A stretch of DNA of 64,000 bases from Nitrospira sp. (GCA_016873435.1 VGXF01000006.1:1-64000); one strand, 5' to 3'. Counted from the stretch's first letter, positions 51,739 to 61,365 are shown. Program-made: numbers and translations. Notes: generated from the letters alone by a model not told the origin.

Positions 51739-52410
51739 TCAGTCCGAAACCGACTTACGATGCAAAAAGATCTGCCACTGGTGTTCCTGCTGGTCGCGTG
51801 GCGCAGGCAGATGCTCAATGCAGTCCACGCGGATCAACCGGTCGCCGAAATCCGCGTTCATCAACTCGCAGTGATGCAGTCGCTCCGCACCCTGATTCAC
51901 ATAGGGGCGGAAATGCGTGCAGGTAACGCACATCTTGGCCGTCGGAGTCTCGCCGCAGTCCTGGATGGACTTGGTGAGCTTGACAAGGGTTCGTAGCAGC
52001 GTTTCCTGTTCTTGGTCGGGCAGCAGCTCGATGGCCCGGAGCAGAAAATCCGGCCACCCCATGACTTGCTCGGCCCGACGCCGGCCGCGCACGGTGAGCA
52101 TAACCGTAAAGACCCGTCTGTCTTCCTCTGTCCTAAACTTGCGCAGCAGACCCCGGCGGGTGAGCACGGCAATGACGTCTGACGCGGTTGGCATGCTGAC
52201 GCCAAGCATCTGTGTGATGGCGGAAACCGTCGCACCGTGCGAGGGCTGCTGGCGAAGAAAATTGAGAATCTGTGCCTGCAAGGGGCTGATGCGCCGTGAG
52301 AATGCGTCGCGCCAGAGGCGGCGCTTGAGCGATACGCTGACTTTGCCCAATGCAGAAGCCAGCCGGTGCGGCAGGGGGTCGGTCGTTTTTTCAAGTACAC
52401 TCTTGTCCAC
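51739..52410 (-). CDS. MarR-family regulator with C-terminal cysteine cluster
   Basis: A 223-residue regulator starting at GTG 52410 with AAGGAG 6 bp before it. The winged HTH lies around residues 40-115 (ILNFLRQQPSHGATVSAITQMLGVSMPTASDVIAVLTRRGLLRK, RTEEDRRVFTVMLT). After the MarR core, residues about 158-205 contain MCVTCTHFRP, HHCELMN and DCIEH, four cysteines plus histidines that could bind a metal or Fe-S cluster or sense redox state. It is divergent from the MidA-nuo operon, whose promoter lies in the 147-bp gap, so it may control complex I genes. Confidence 0.88.
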   Translation of the reverse strand: MDKSVLEKTTDPLPHRLASALGKVSVSLKRRLWRDAFSRRISPLQAQILNFLRQQPSHGATVSAITQMLGVSMPTASDVIAVLTRRGLLRKFRTEEDRRVFTVMLTVRGRRRAEQVMGWPDFLLRAIELLPDQEQETLLRTLVKLTKSIQDCGETPTAKMCVTCTHFRPYVNQGAERLHHCELMNADFGDRLIRVDCIEHLPAPRDQQEHQWQIFLHRKSVSD

Positions 52411-52499
52411 GACAGGCTCCTTCTTTTTAGGACTACAAACTTTACCCTACAATATTCCAGATCGCTGGTAAATCCACTCCGGTTGCAAGGTCTTTAATC

Positions 52500-52527
52500 T
52501 TGACTTGCTCGGACTTCGGCGGATAAG
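52500..52527 (+). promoter_or_regulatory. Candidate promoter of the midA-nuo operon
   Basis: TTGACT (52500-52505) and GATAAG (52522-52527) are spaced 16 bp and lie about 30 bp upstream of the methyltransferase start. The -35 box is a near-consensus match. Confidence 0.5.
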
Positions 52528-52557
52528 GTAGCTCTCTTTTTATAGGCCTAAAGCACT

Positions 52558-53859
52558 ATGGCGGCCCATACGCAACAGACTGATTTTGCTCAGATTGGTT
52601 CCCCCGACACGGTATCGTCCATCGTGGATGAAATCCGCGCGGCGGGGCCGATCCCCTTTGCACGTTTTATGGAGCTAGCGCTCTACCATCCGGCGTCTGG
52701 CTACTATATGCGTACGAGGGATGCGAACGGCAACCAACTGACTGCCAGTAATTCCGATGCCGAACATCTAATCGGCTGGTCCGGCGATTACTATACTGCC
52801 CCAGACGCCCATCCCATCTTCAGCCAGGCGCTCGCGCGCCAGGTGGACCAAATTGATACAGGCATGGGCCACCCTGTTTCTTTTACCAGTGTCGAGATGG
52901 GTCCGGGCAAGGGATTGTTAGCCCGCGATCTATTGGCGACTTGCGAGCGGCAATTTCCCAACCTCTTCGCTCGTCTGCACTGCATACTGATCGAACGCAG
53001 CCCCACGATGCGGGAAGCCCAGCGCCAACATCTGGCGCCATGGGTGGCCTCCGGACACGTCTCGTGGCAGGATGATCTGCGCACGCTGTCGGCCAACAGC
53101 GTGACAGGCGTTTTTCTTTCGAACGAACTGGTGGATGCCCTCCCAGTGCATCGCATCAAGATCGTAAACGGGACGCCTGTGGAATTATACGTGGCCTGGC
53201 GCGACGACTGCTTCGTCGAGCAGGTAGGCCCTCTTTCCACGCTCGCCCTGTCCGACTACGTGAATCAACTGGCCGCGATGGACGTCGCGCTACCGGAAGG
53301 CTATGTGACGGAGATCAATCTGAATGCCCTTGCCTGGATGCGCGATGTGGCGCGGGCACTTGGCCATGGCGTGGCGATCACGATCGATTATGGCCACACG
53401 GCCCAGGATCTTTACGGTCCCGACCGCGCGCGGGGGACTCTGCTCTGCTACGCCAAGCACCAGGCTTCGAAAAATCCTTATGTCCGTGTGGGGCAGCAGG
53501 ACATCACCGCGCATGTGGATTTCACCGCGCTGGCCGCAGCCGGCGAGGAGGCGGGCCTCCACGTGACCGGCTTCACGAACCAGATGAGTTTTCTGATGGG
53601 GCTCGGCGCAGAGGACCTGTTCGCCTCACTTGCACCGGACTCCGCGGAACTGCGCGCGGCCATCCGGCTGCTGCGTCCAGACGGGATGGGCCGCACGTTC
53701 AAGATTCTGATCCAGCACAAGGGCATCACGGCGCCGGCGCTGGATGGGCTTCGCCATAAACCATTTTTCGGCTCTGTGCTGGCGGGCGCAGGGCAGAACG
53801 TCAACCGTCCCCCGTCAGGTGGGAAGCAGAAAGAATCCGGCAAATCCAATGACGAATAA
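52558..53859 (+). CDS. MidA/NDUFAF7-family SAM-dependent methyltransferase
   Basis: A 433-residue class I methyltransferase. Residues about 20-65 (ARFMELALYHPASGYY) and the SAM motif VEMGPGKGLLARDLL, then FLSNELVDALPVHR, are characteristic of the MidA/NDUFAF7 family, and the later ITIDYGH and YVRVGQQDITAHVDFTAL also fit. In mitochondria NDUFAF7 dimethylates an arginine of the NuoD-type subunit and is needed for complex I assembly. Here the gene stands 17 bp before nuoA, strong support for the same role. The target arginine context (LHRG) is conserved in NuoCD at R238. Confidence 0.9.
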   Translation: MAAHTQQTDFAQIGSPDTVSSIVDEIRAAGPIPFARFMELALYHPASGYYMRTRDANGNQLTASNSDAEHLIGWSGDYYTAPDAHPIFSQALARQVDQIDTGMGHPVSFTSVEMGPGKGLLARDLLATCERQFPNLFARLHCILIERSPTMREAQRQHLAPWVASGHVSWQDDLRTLSANSVTGVFLSNELVDALPVHRIKIVNGTPVELYVAWRDDCFVEQVGPLSTLALSDYVNQLAAMDVALPEGYVTEINLNALAWMRDVARALGHGVAITIDYGHTAQDLYGPDRARGTLLCYAKHQASKNPYVRVGQQDITAHVDFTALAAAGEEAGLHVTGFTNQMSFLMGLGAEDLFASLAPDSAELRAAIRLLRPDGMGRTFKILIQHKGITAPALDGLRHKPFFGSVLAGAGQNVNRPPSGGKQKESGKSNDE

Positions 53860-53876
53860 CGAGTGCCGAGATCCCT

Positions 53877-54248
53877 ATGGGTAACGAGTCGGTTCCTTTA
53901 AATTATATCCCGATCCTGTTTTTCATCGCGGTCGCGCTGGTTTTCGGCGTGGTATCGCTGCTGGCTGGCTGGGTCGTCCGTCCAAGCCGCCCCTACCAGG
54001 CCAAGCTCAAGACCTACGAGAGCGGCAGCCCGCTTTTTCAAGATGCGCGCGTGCAGTTCCCGATGCGTTATTACATCATCGCAATGCTGTTCGTGATCTT
54101 CGACATCGAGTTCGTGTTTCTCTATCCGTGGGCTGTGGAATTTCACAAGCTCGGGCTGGTGGGATTGGTTGAGATGGTGGTCTTCATCGGTATTCTGCTT
54201 GTGGGGTTCTGGTATGCTTGGAAGAAGGGCGCGCTTGAATGGGATTAG
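53877..54248 (+). CDS. nuoA: NADH-quinone oxidoreductase subunit A
   Basis: A 123-residue membrane subunit with three TM segments (about 10-32, 63-83, 92-112). Family blocks: KLKTYESGSPLFQDARVQFPMRYYIIAMLFVIFDIEFVFLYPWA. It forms part of the quinone-site/E-channel region. First nuo gene, 17 bp after the methyltransferase gene and 88 bp before nuoB. Confidence 0.95.
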   Translation: MGNESVPLNYIPILFFIAVALVFGVVSLLAGWVVRPSRPYQAKLKTYESGSPLFQDARVQFPMRYYIIAMLFVIFDIEFVFLYPWAVEFHKLGLVGLVEMVVFIGILLVGFWYAWKKGALEWD

Positions 54249-54336
54249 AGCAGAGGTCATGGGCGATGGACTATAGGGTGGAACGGACTTCCGGCCCCTT
54301 AGTCAGGACCCACCGCGTATTGTCTGGGAGTTATTA

Positions 54337-54816
54337 ATGAGCATGCTGGAACGGCAGTTTGAGGCGAATATCATCACGACGAATCTCGACGCGCTCGTGA
54401 ACTGGTCGCGGAAGTCGGCCCTATGGCCAATGACCTTCGGCCTGGCCTGCTGCGCGATCGAGATGATCGCGGCTGTCTCTTCGCGCTACGACATCGACCG
54501 CTTCGGGGCCGGCGTCTTCAGGGCCTCGCCTCGGCAGTCGGACCTGATGATCGTCGCCGGTACCGTCACGCGAAAGATGGCCGAGGTGATCCGCCGCATC
54601 TACGACCAGATGCCGGAGCCGCGCTACGTGATCTCCATGGGATCCTGCGCCACATCGGGCAATCACTACAACAGCTACAGCGTCGTCCAGGGCGTGGACC
54701 AAATCGTGCCAGTGGACGTCTACGTCCCGGGCTGCCCGCCCCGACCTGAGGCACTGCTAGATGGTTTACTCAAATTACAGGAAAAGATTCAGCGGGAAAA
54801 GGTCTTTGTGAAGTAA
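54337..54816 (+). CDS. nuoB: NADH-quinone oxidoreductase subunit B
   Basis: A 159-residue peripheral subunit holding Fe-S cluster N2, the direct electron donor to quinone. Ligands are C38, C39 (GLACCAIEM), C104 ([12 protein letters not shown]) and C133 (PGCPPRPE). The family opening [21 protein letters not shown] and [12 protein letters not shown] fit standard NuoB. A good match to bacterial complex I of the 14-subunit kind. Confidence 0.97.
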   Translation: MSMLERQFEANIITTNLDALVNWSRKSALWPMTFGLACCAIEMIAAVSSRYDIDRFGAGVFRASPRQSDLMIVAGTVTRKMAEVIRRIYDQMPEPRYVISMGSCATSGNHYNSYSVVQGVDQIVPVDVYVPGCPPRPEALLDGLLKLQEKIQREKVFVK

Positions 54817-54890
54817 GAAGTAAGAATGCTAAGCGATGAACTGAATTCTCTGTCGTTTGTACTTTAGCCTTCAACGTTCAGAGCTAATTT

Positions 54891-56642
54891 ATGCATCCGG
54901 TCCTCGACATACTCAAGGCGCAGTTCCCCGACGCCGTCCTGTCCGTCAACCAGGACAAGAACCACGGGGATCTCTCCGCACGTGTGACGGCCGCTCGCAT
55001 GCTGGACATTGCGCGGTTCCTGCACGACGAACCGCGCCTGGCCTTCGACCACATCACGGACGTCTGCTCGGCCGACTATCCCGACGACCCCGAACGCTTT
55101 GAGGTGATCTACCATCTGCTTTCCCTCTCCTATGGCGTACGCCTGCGCGTGAAAGCGCGCGTGACCGAGGACCATCCGGCGATTGCCTCTGTCGTCAGCG
55201 TCTGGAAGGGCGCCGATTTCATGGAGCGCGAAACCTACGATATGATGGGGATTCAATTTTTAAGGCATCCCGATCTACGCCGTATTCTCATGCCGGAGGA
55301 CTACAACGAGGGGTGGCCGCTGCGGAAGGATTTTCCCGCTGAGGGGAAAGGCTGGCGCGGTAGCTTCTCCTTCCTGCCCAAGATGGACGAGCCGGTGGGC
55401 GAGATTCCCCAGGTGGAAGTGTCCGAGGAGAGGAAGAAAGTCTATTTGGCTGACCGCGGCGTGTCATCGACCCATCGCACAGAAGAACTGCTGCTGAATA
55501 TGGGCCCGCAGCATCCGAGCACGCACGGCGTGCTACGCGTCGTGCTCGAACTGGACGGCGAGCGGGTTGTAAAAGCGACGCCCGATCTGGGCTATCTGCA
55601 TCGCGGCGTGGAAAAGCTCTCCGAGGGGCTGACCTATATGCAGATCATCCCCCACACGGACCGGCTCGACTACGTCTGCTCGATGACGAACAACTACGCC
55701 TACGTCCGTGCCGTTGAGAAACTGCTCGCACTCACGGTACCGGAGCGGGCCGAGTACATCCGCACGGTCGTGGCGGAGATGCAGCGCATCATCGGGCATC
55801 TCTTCTGGCTCGGCACGCAAGCGCTCGACATCGGCGCGATGACGGTCTTCTTCTGGACCTTCCGCGAGCGCGAAGTCCTGCTCGACATGTTCGAGAAGCT
55901 CTGCGGGGCGCGGCTCACACTCAACTATTTCCGCATTGGCGGCGTGGACAGCGACTTCACGCCCGACCTGGTCCAGCGATTAAATGCGTTTCTCGACACG
56001 TTTGAAGAGCATGTCCGCGAGTACGATTCGCTGATCGCCAACAACCGCATCTGGATCGGCAGAACGAAGAATGTCGCCGTGATCTCGGCCGAAGATGCGA
56101 TCAACTTCGGTCTGACCGGCCCGCCTCTGCGCGGCTCCGGCGTCAAGTACGATGTGCGCAAGCTGGAGCCCTACGGGGCCTACGACAAGGTGGAATGGGA
56201 GGTGCCCGTTGGCAAGAATGGCGACACCTACGACCGGTACTGGATCCGTATGGAGGAGATGCGGCAGAGCGCGCGCATCATCCGACAGTGCCTCGCGCAG
56301 ATGCCGCAGGGGCCGATCGTCGCTGACGCACCCCAGATCATCCCGCCGCCCAAGGCCAACGTGATGCGGGACATGGAAAGCCTTATCCACCACTTTATCA
56401 TCTTCACGCAGGGCTTCAAGCCCCCAAAGGGCGAAACCTACTGCGCGACGGAGGTGCCAAAGGGTGAGCTGGGATTTTTCATCATCAGCGACGGCAGCCC
56501 GCGGCCTTATCGTCTGAAAATCCGCGCCCCTTCCTTCGTGCACATGGGCGCCTTCGACCACATGGCTCGGGGCTATTTGATTTCGGATATCATCACGATC
56601 TTTGGCACCTACGACATCGTGATGGGGGAATGTGACAGATGA
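54891..56642 (+). CDS. nuoCD: NADH-quinone oxidoreductase subunit C/D fusion
   Basis: A 583-residue fused subunit. Residues about 1-180 are NuoC (DVCSADYPDDPERFEVIYHLLSL, WKGADFMERETYDMMGI, GWPLRKDFP); about 195-583 are NuoD (LNMGPQHPSTHGVLRVVLEL, YLHRGVEKLSEG, and the C-terminal HMARGYLISDIITIFGTYDIVMGECDR). D-type residues of the quinone site (H and Y of the GPQHP/HRG and MTNNYAYV segments) are present. R238 in LHRG corresponds to the arginine methylated by NDUFAF7. Fusion of C and D is common in many bacteria. Confidence 0.97.
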   Translation: MHPVLDILKAQFPDAVLSVNQDKNHGDLSARVTAARMLDIARFLHDEPRLAFDHITDVCSADYPDDPERFEVIYHLLSLSYGVRLRVKARVTEDHPAIASVVSVWKGADFMERETYDMMGIQFLRHPDLRRILMPEDYNEGWPLRKDFPAEGKGWRGSFSFLPKMDEPVGEIPQVEVSEERKKVYLADRGVSSTHRTEELLLNMGPQHPSTHGVLRVVLELDGERVVKATPDLGYLHRGVEKLSEGLTYMQIIPHTDRLDYVCSMTNNYAYVRAVEKLLALTVPERAEYIRTVVAEMQRIIGHLFWLGTQALDIGAMTVFFWTFREREVLLDMFEKLCGARLTLNYFRIGGVDSDFTPDLVQRLNAFLDTFEEHVREYDSLIANNRIWIGRTKNVAVISAEDAINFGLTGPPLRGSGVKYDVRKLEPYGAYDKVEWEVPVGKNGDTYDRYWIRMEEMRQSARIIRQCLAQMPQGPIVADAPQIIPPPKANVMRDMESLIHHFIIFTQGFKPPKGETYCATEVPKGELGFFIISDGSPRPYRLKIRAPSFVHMGAFDHMARGYLISDIITIFGTYDIVMGECDR

Positions 56643-56724
56643 AAATTTGGAATTATCAGTTTTGACTGATAAATTTTAAATGGTCGGTAATTCACAGTTC
56701 GTCATTGAACGTTTAAAATTTGGA
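56642..56724. repeat. AT-rich hairpin/direct-repeat element between nuoCD and nuoE
   Basis: A hairpin with perfect 8-bp arms (TTATCAGT at 56653-56660, ACTGATAA at 56665-56672, TTTG loop) and a 10-bp direct repeat AAAATTTGGA (56642-56651 and 56715-56724) fill the 95-bp gap. It is much more AT-rich than the genes around it and resembles the element near 23830. It could attenuate or process the nuo transcript, or be a miniature insertion. Confidence 0.55.
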
Positions 56725-56737
56725 TTGTGAACGCGCT

Positions 56738-57268
56738 ATGTTGCAGGACAAATACACAGCTGAAATAGCCGACATTTTGTCACGCTACCCGGTGAGGCGA
56801 TCAGCGCTGCTGCCCCTGCTTTATCTCGCGCAGCGCGAGCAGGGCTACGTGACCGAAGCGGCAATGAAAGAGATCGCGCAGATTCTGAAATTGACGCCAC
56901 CCCAGGTCTACGAGACGATCACGTTTTACACGATGCTGAATCTTAAGCCGGTGGGCACGTTTCACATCCAGGTCTGCAAATCGCTCATGTGCGCCCTGGT
57001 CGGCTCCGACACGCTAGTCGGCTGGTTGCATGCGAAACTCGGCATCAAGCCGGGACAGACAACTTCGGACAAACTGTTCACGCTGAGTGTAGTGGAATGC
57101 CTCGGCGCCTGCGGCACCGGGCCAATGATGCAGATCAACGACGACTATTACGAGCGGCTGACGGAGACGAAGGTGGATCAGATCCTCCAGGATTTGAAAA
57201 CGACCGGCGCCTGCCCGCTCAAAACCGGGCCCTTTCTGTGGCCAGCGCCCGAAAAGCGGGGCGCGTGA
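56738..57268 (+). CDS. nuoE: NADH-quinone oxidoreductase subunit E
   Basis: A 176-residue thioredoxin-like subunit carrying a [2Fe-2S] cluster (N1a) in the NADH-oxidizing arm. Ligands are C80, C85 (QVCKSLMC), C121 and C125 (ECLGACGTGP). The opening LSRYPVRRSALLPLLYLAQREQGYV is typical. ATG 56738 (MLQDKYT) is chosen over an upstream in-frame codon inside AT-rich spacer. 90 bp before nuoF. Confidence 0.95.
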   Translation: MLQDKYTAEIADILSRYPVRRSALLPLLYLAQREQGYVTEAAMKEIAQILKLTPPQVYETITFYTMLNLKPVGTFHIQVCKSLMCALVGSDTLVGWLHAKLGIKPGQTTSDKLFTLSVVECLGACGTGPMMQINDDYYERLTETKVDQILQDLKTTGACPLKTGPFLWPAPEKRGA

Positions 57269-57358
57269 AGCGGTATGCATATCTCGTTGTTCGCAAGCAG
57301 GAAATCCACACTGTCTAACGCTCCGCGCTTCACAAGCGACGCTGCACGAGATTAAGCG

Positions 57359-58666
57359 ATGGCCACGTACGAACTTGTTCTTTTAAAAAACATGATGCAG
57401 CCCGGCTATGCGGGCTCGCTCAAGGATTACGAGAACGCCGGTGGCTACCAGGCGCTAAAGAAAGTCCTGGGCAAGATTGCGCCTGGTGACGTCACGCAGA
57501 CGGTTATGAAGTCCGGCCTGCGTGGGCGCGGCGGCGCGGGCTTCCCGACCGGCGTAAAGTGGAACTTCCTCCCCAAGGATTACAAGGGCCCCAAGTACCT
57601 CTGCTGCAACGCGGACGAGAGTGAGCCAGGCACCTTCAAAGACCGCCAGTTGATGGAACGGGACCCCCATCAAGTTCTGGAAGGTATCATCATCGCCTGC
57701 TACGCCATCGGCGCAGAGACGGCCTATATCTACATCCGCGGCGAGTTCGTCCTAGGTTCGCAGATCCTCGACAAGGCCGTGGCTGAGGCGCGTGCCGCCG
57801 GCTATCTGGGGAAAAACCTTCTCGGTTCCGGCGTGAACATCCAGATCCACGTGCATCGGGGGGCCGGCGCCTATATCTGCGGTGAGGAGACAGCCCTGCT
57901 GGAATCGCTTGAGGGCAAGCGCGGCCTGCCGCGGGTCAAGCCGCCCTTCCCGGCCACCTCCGGGCTGTACGGCAAACCGACGGTGATCAATAATGTCGAG
58001 ACGTTGGCCAACCTGCCGCACATCATCAACCGCGGCCCCGACTGGTTTGCGTCTATCGGCTCGCCGCCCAAGAGCACCGGCACGCGCATTTTCTGCGTCA
58101 GCGGCCATGTCAAGCGGCCGGGCAACTACGAACTGCCGATGGGCGTGACGCTGCGCGAACTGGTTTATGAACACGCGGGCGGGATGCGCTCCGACAAACC
58201 GCTCAAGGCGTTGATCCCCGGCGGGGCCTCCGCACCGTTCCTGACGCCCCAGCACCTGGATGTGAAGCTGGACTTCGAATCCGTCGCAGCGGCCGGATCG
58301 ATGCTTGGCTCTGGCGGCGTGACGGTCATGGAGGAGGGCACAAGCATGGTCTGGGCCGCGCTACGCCTAACGGAGTTTTTCTATCACGAGTCCTGCGGCA
58401 AGTGCAGCCCCTGCCGCGAAGGCAGCTCCTGGCTCACGCAAACGCTCCGCCGGATCCTGGCCAAACGAGGCCGGATGGAGGACCTTGAAACCCTAACACA
58501 GTTGTGCCAGAACATCGCCGGGCGGACGATCTGCGCCTTCGGCGATGCCGAGGTGTCACCGATCATGAGCACCCTTCAACACTGGCGGCACGAGTACGAG
58601 GAACTGATCCGCGAGGCCGAGGCGCACCGGGAGAAGGAACTCCCAATAGCAGAAGCGAGGCACTGA
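57359..58666 (+). CDS. nuoF: NADH-quinone oxidoreductase subunit F
   Basis: A 435-residue NADH-binding flavoprotein. FMN/NADH site: LRGRGGAGFPTGVKW and CNADESEPGTFKDR; GAGAYICGEETALLESLEGKRGLPR; Fe-S cluster N3 ligands in SCGKCSPCREG and the later cysteine in LCQNIAGRTICAFGD. Full length for NuoF. It is 8 bp before nuoG. Confidence 0.97.
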   Translation: MATYELVLLKNMMQPGYAGSLKDYENAGGYQALKKVLGKIAPGDVTQTVMKSGLRGRGGAGFPTGVKWNFLPKDYKGPKYLCCNADESEPGTFKDRQLMERDPHQVLEGIIIACYAIGAETAYIYIRGEFVLGSQILDKAVAEARAAGYLGKNLLGSGVNIQIHVHRGAGAYICGEETALLESLEGKRGLPRVKPPFPATSGLYGKPTVINNVETLANLPHIINRGPDWFASIGSPPKSTGTRIFCVSGHVKRPGNYELPMGVTLRELVYEHAGGMRSDKPLKALIPGGASAPFLTPQHLDVKLDFESVAAAGSMLGSGGVTVMEEGTSMVWAALRLTEFFYHESCGKCSPCREGSSWLTQTLRRILAKRGRMEDLETLTQLCQNIAGRTICAFGDAEVSPIMSTLQHWRHEYEELIREAEAHREKELPIAEARH

Positions 58667-58674
58667 AGATACCC

Positions 58675-61341
58675 ATGACTCCGACGACAGCCGCAGAGAC
58701 AGTCCGGCTAACGATCGACGGGCAGACCGTCACGGTCCCAAAGGGGACACTCGTCATCGAGGCCGCGCGCCAGGTCGGCGTGATGGTCCCGCATTTCTGC
58801 TATCATCCGAAACTGGCGCCGGTCGCCAACTGTCGCATGTGCCTCGTCGAGGTCGAGAAGGTGCCAAAGCTCCAGACCGCCTGCAGCACGCCGGTAGCTG
58901 AGGGCATGGTCATCCGCACGGCCACGACCGTCGTCAACGAGGCACACAAATCCGTCTTGGAGTTCATCCTGGCCAACCACCCGCTGGACTGCCCCGTTTG
59001 CGATCAGGGAGGCCGCTGCGATCTTCAGGACTACTCGCACCAGTACACGCCGACGACAAGCCGCTTCATCGAAGTCAAGCGCGTCTACCAGAAGGAATAT
59101 TTTAGCCCGCTGATCGAAAAACAGATGAACCGCTGCGTGCAGTGCCAGCGCTGCGTACGCTACTGCGACCAGGTGATGGACGTGAATGCGCTCGCCCCGA
59201 TCAACCGCGGCACGATGACCGAGATCAAGTCGTTCGCCGATCATCCGTTGGACTGCGAGTTCTGCGGCGGCTGCGTACAGATCTGCCCAGTCGGCGCGAT
59301 CACGAGCCGGCTGTCCATGTACGAGTTCCGGCCCTGGATGCTCAAGCGCGCCGAAACGACCTGCGCCTACTGCGGCGACGGCTGCTCTATTACGCTGCAA
59401 ACGAAGGGCAACGATCTCATTGAAGTCATGTCCGCGCAGGGCGTAGGCCGTAACAATGGCGACCTCTGTGCGCGCGGTTTCTTCGGCTATCACGTCAGCA
59501 CGCACGCCGACCGGCTCAAACATCCCCTGATCCGCCGAGACGGCAAGCTGGTCGAAACGACCTGGGAAGAAGCGCTTGAGTACGTAGCCGAGAACGCCAT
59601 GCGGATCAAGATGGCGCACGGTGGGCAGGCTTTTGCCGGCCTCATTGCCTCCCGCTGCACAAACGAAGAGCTGTATGTATTCCAGAAGTTCATGCGGCTC
59701 GCCATCGGCACCAACAAGCTCGACAGCAGCGCCCGCTACGGCCACGTCAATGGCGTCCGCGCACTGCGCCACGTGCAGGGTACGCACCGGTGGACCGTCA
59801 CCTTCGAGGACATCGCGAAGGCCGAGGCGCTCCTCCTTGTCGGCACGAACGTCACTGAGGCCAACCCGATCACCGGACTCAAGGTCAAGGAAGCGGTAAA
59901 GAAGAACCTCGCGACGCTGATCACCATTGAAGCGCTGCAACCGGCTATCGGCACGATCAGTAACATCGCCAATCTTTCGGCACACCACTTCGGCACGCAT
60001 CCCGACCGGTTCCATGCCGTAGCACTTGGCCTGATCAAGGCGCTGATTGAAGAGAATCTTGTTGCCAAGCCGCTCGTGCAGCGCGCCCCGGCTTTTGTGA
60101 AAGCCATCGGCGACGCGGTGAAGACGCTCACCTGGCCGGCGATCGAACGGGAGATCGGCTCGCCGGTTGCCGCAGTGAAAGACGCGGCTCGCGCGTTCCA
60201 GAAAACCAGCCGCGCCGTTATCCTCGTCGGTCCCGGCGTCCTGCGGCAGCCCGGAGGCGCGGGCCTCATGACTACGCTGCTCGACCTCCTATTGTTGAGC
60301 GGCCATCACGGTCTCGCCGGCTGCGGCGTGGCTCCGCTGGCTGAGGAAAACAACGACCAGGGTGCGATCGAGATGGGCGCAACGGCGGAGTACCTGCCCG
60401 GCCCGGCTGAGTTGGGCGATCCAGCCGCGCGCCAGCGCCTCGCGCAGCTTTGGAAGGAAGAGCCGGCGAACGCGCCAGCCCGCACGCTGCTGGAAATTCT
60501 CGACGAGGCCCGCGCTAGTACGGTCAAAGCGATGTTCGTCGTCGGCGAGAATCCGGCCGGCTCGTTGCCCCCCGCCGCGAAATCGAAAGAAGCGATGGAG
60601 AAACTCGACCTCCTTGTTTGCCAGGAACTATTCCTGACTGAGACGGCGGCGCTCGCGCATGTCGTCCTGCCCGCCTGCTCCTACGCTGAGAAGGATGGTA
60701 CATTTACCAATTCCGAGGGCCACGTGCAGCCAGTGCGGCGCGCGATCGAGCCGCTAGGCGAGAGCCGCCCCGACTGGGAAATCCTCTCCGCCCTGTCCGT
60801 CCTGATGGGAGCTCCGCTTGAATACGGCGACGCGAAGGAGATCACAAACGAGATCCGCAGCCTGATCCCCGGCCACGGCCTGCTCGGGGCCGGCCCCACA
60901 CCGCCGAAGCCGGATGACGCGACGGTGACGAAATATTTGACCGAGGGCTTCCGCGCCGATCTGTCGGCGCGCTATGCGCTGTCCAAAACAGACTGGCCGG
61001 CCGGAGAGTTCACGCTCGTCTCGCAACAAAGCCTCTTCCACTCGGGCAAGTTCTCGACTCGCTCGAAAGGTTTGCTGCAGATTCAATCCACTGGCTCGCT
61101 GGCGTTGAATTCAACGGATGCGGCTAGGATGGGGCTGGCCGATGGCGGGCGCGTGCGCCTGTCGAACCAGCAGGGCGAGATGACGACTACGGTCAAAACG
61201 CAGGACCGCGTCCCCGAGGGCATGGCGGTGTTTCCCGAACATTTTGACCAGGAACTGCGCCACCTCACGGGCATGGCGGTCGATCCACAGACCGGCGTGC
61301 CCTATTGCAAAACGGTGCGCGTGAGGATTGCCAAAGCGTAG
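58675..61341 (+). CDS. nuoG: NADH-quinone oxidoreductase subunit G
   Basis: An 888-residue Fe-S subunit. The N-terminal ferredoxin domain has [2Fe-2S] ligands near 42-70 (PHFCYHP, ANCRMCLVEV, ACSTPV); then HPLDCPVCDQGGRCDLQ (N5); CVQCQRCVRYC and CEFCGGCVQICPVG (N4 and a second cluster); and CAYCGDGCSI (N7-type). The C-terminal molybdopterin-oxidoreductase-like part has no evident catalytic cofactor role. Length and extra cluster motifs fit long-form NuoG. ATG 58675 lies 8 bp after nuoF. Neighbouring frames confirm no frameshift. Confidence 0.95.
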   Translation: MTPTTAAETVRLTIDGQTVTVPKGTLVIEAARQVGVMVPHFCYHPKLAPVANCRMCLVEVEKVPKLQTACSTPVAEGMVIRTATTVVNEAHKSVLEFILANHPLDCPVCDQGGRCDLQDYSHQYTPTTSRFIEVKRVYQKEYFSPLIEKQMNRCVQCQRCVRYCDQVMDVNALAPINRGTMTEIKSFADHPLDCEFCGGCVQICPVGAITSRLSMYEFRPWMLKRAETTCAYCGDGCSITLQTKGNDLIEVMSAQGVGRNNGDLCARGFFGYHVSTHADRLKHPLIRRDGKLVETTWEEALEYVAENAMRIKMAHGGQAFAGLIASRCTNEELYVFQKFMRLAIGTNKLDSSARYGHVNGVRALRHVQGTHRWTVTFEDIAKAEALLLVGTNVTEANPITGLKVKEAVKKNLATLITIEALQPAIGTISNIANLSAHHFGTHPDRFHAVALGLIKALIEENLVAKPLVQRAPAFVKAIGDAVKTLTWPAIEREIGSPVAAVKDAARAFQKTSRAVILVGPGVLRQPGGAGLMTTLLDLLLLSGHHGLAGCGVAPLAEENNDQGAIEMGATAEYLPGPAELGDPAARQRLAQLWKEEPANAPARTLLEILDEARASTVKAMFVVGENPAGSLPPAAKSKEAMEKLDLLVCQELFLTETAALAHVVLPACSYAEKDGTFTNSEGHVQPVRRAIEPLGESRPDWEILSALSVLMGAPLEYGDAKEITNEIRSLIPGHGLLGAGPTPPKPDDATVTKYLTEGFRADLSARYALSKTDWPAGEFTLVSQQSLFHSGKFSTRSKGLLQIQSTGSLALNSTDAARMGLADGGRVRLSNQQGEMTTTVKTQDRVPEGMAVFPEHFDQELRHLTGMAVDPQTGVPYCKTVRVRIAKA

Positions 61342-61365
61342 GAGTTTTTCTTTCAGGAGGATGTC

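Noticed and set aside
58708-60015. 435-codon open frame on the minus strand
   Set aside because: It is antisense to nuoG; no recognisable motifs, Arg/Asp/Val-rich pattern typical of the opposite strand of GC-rich genes.
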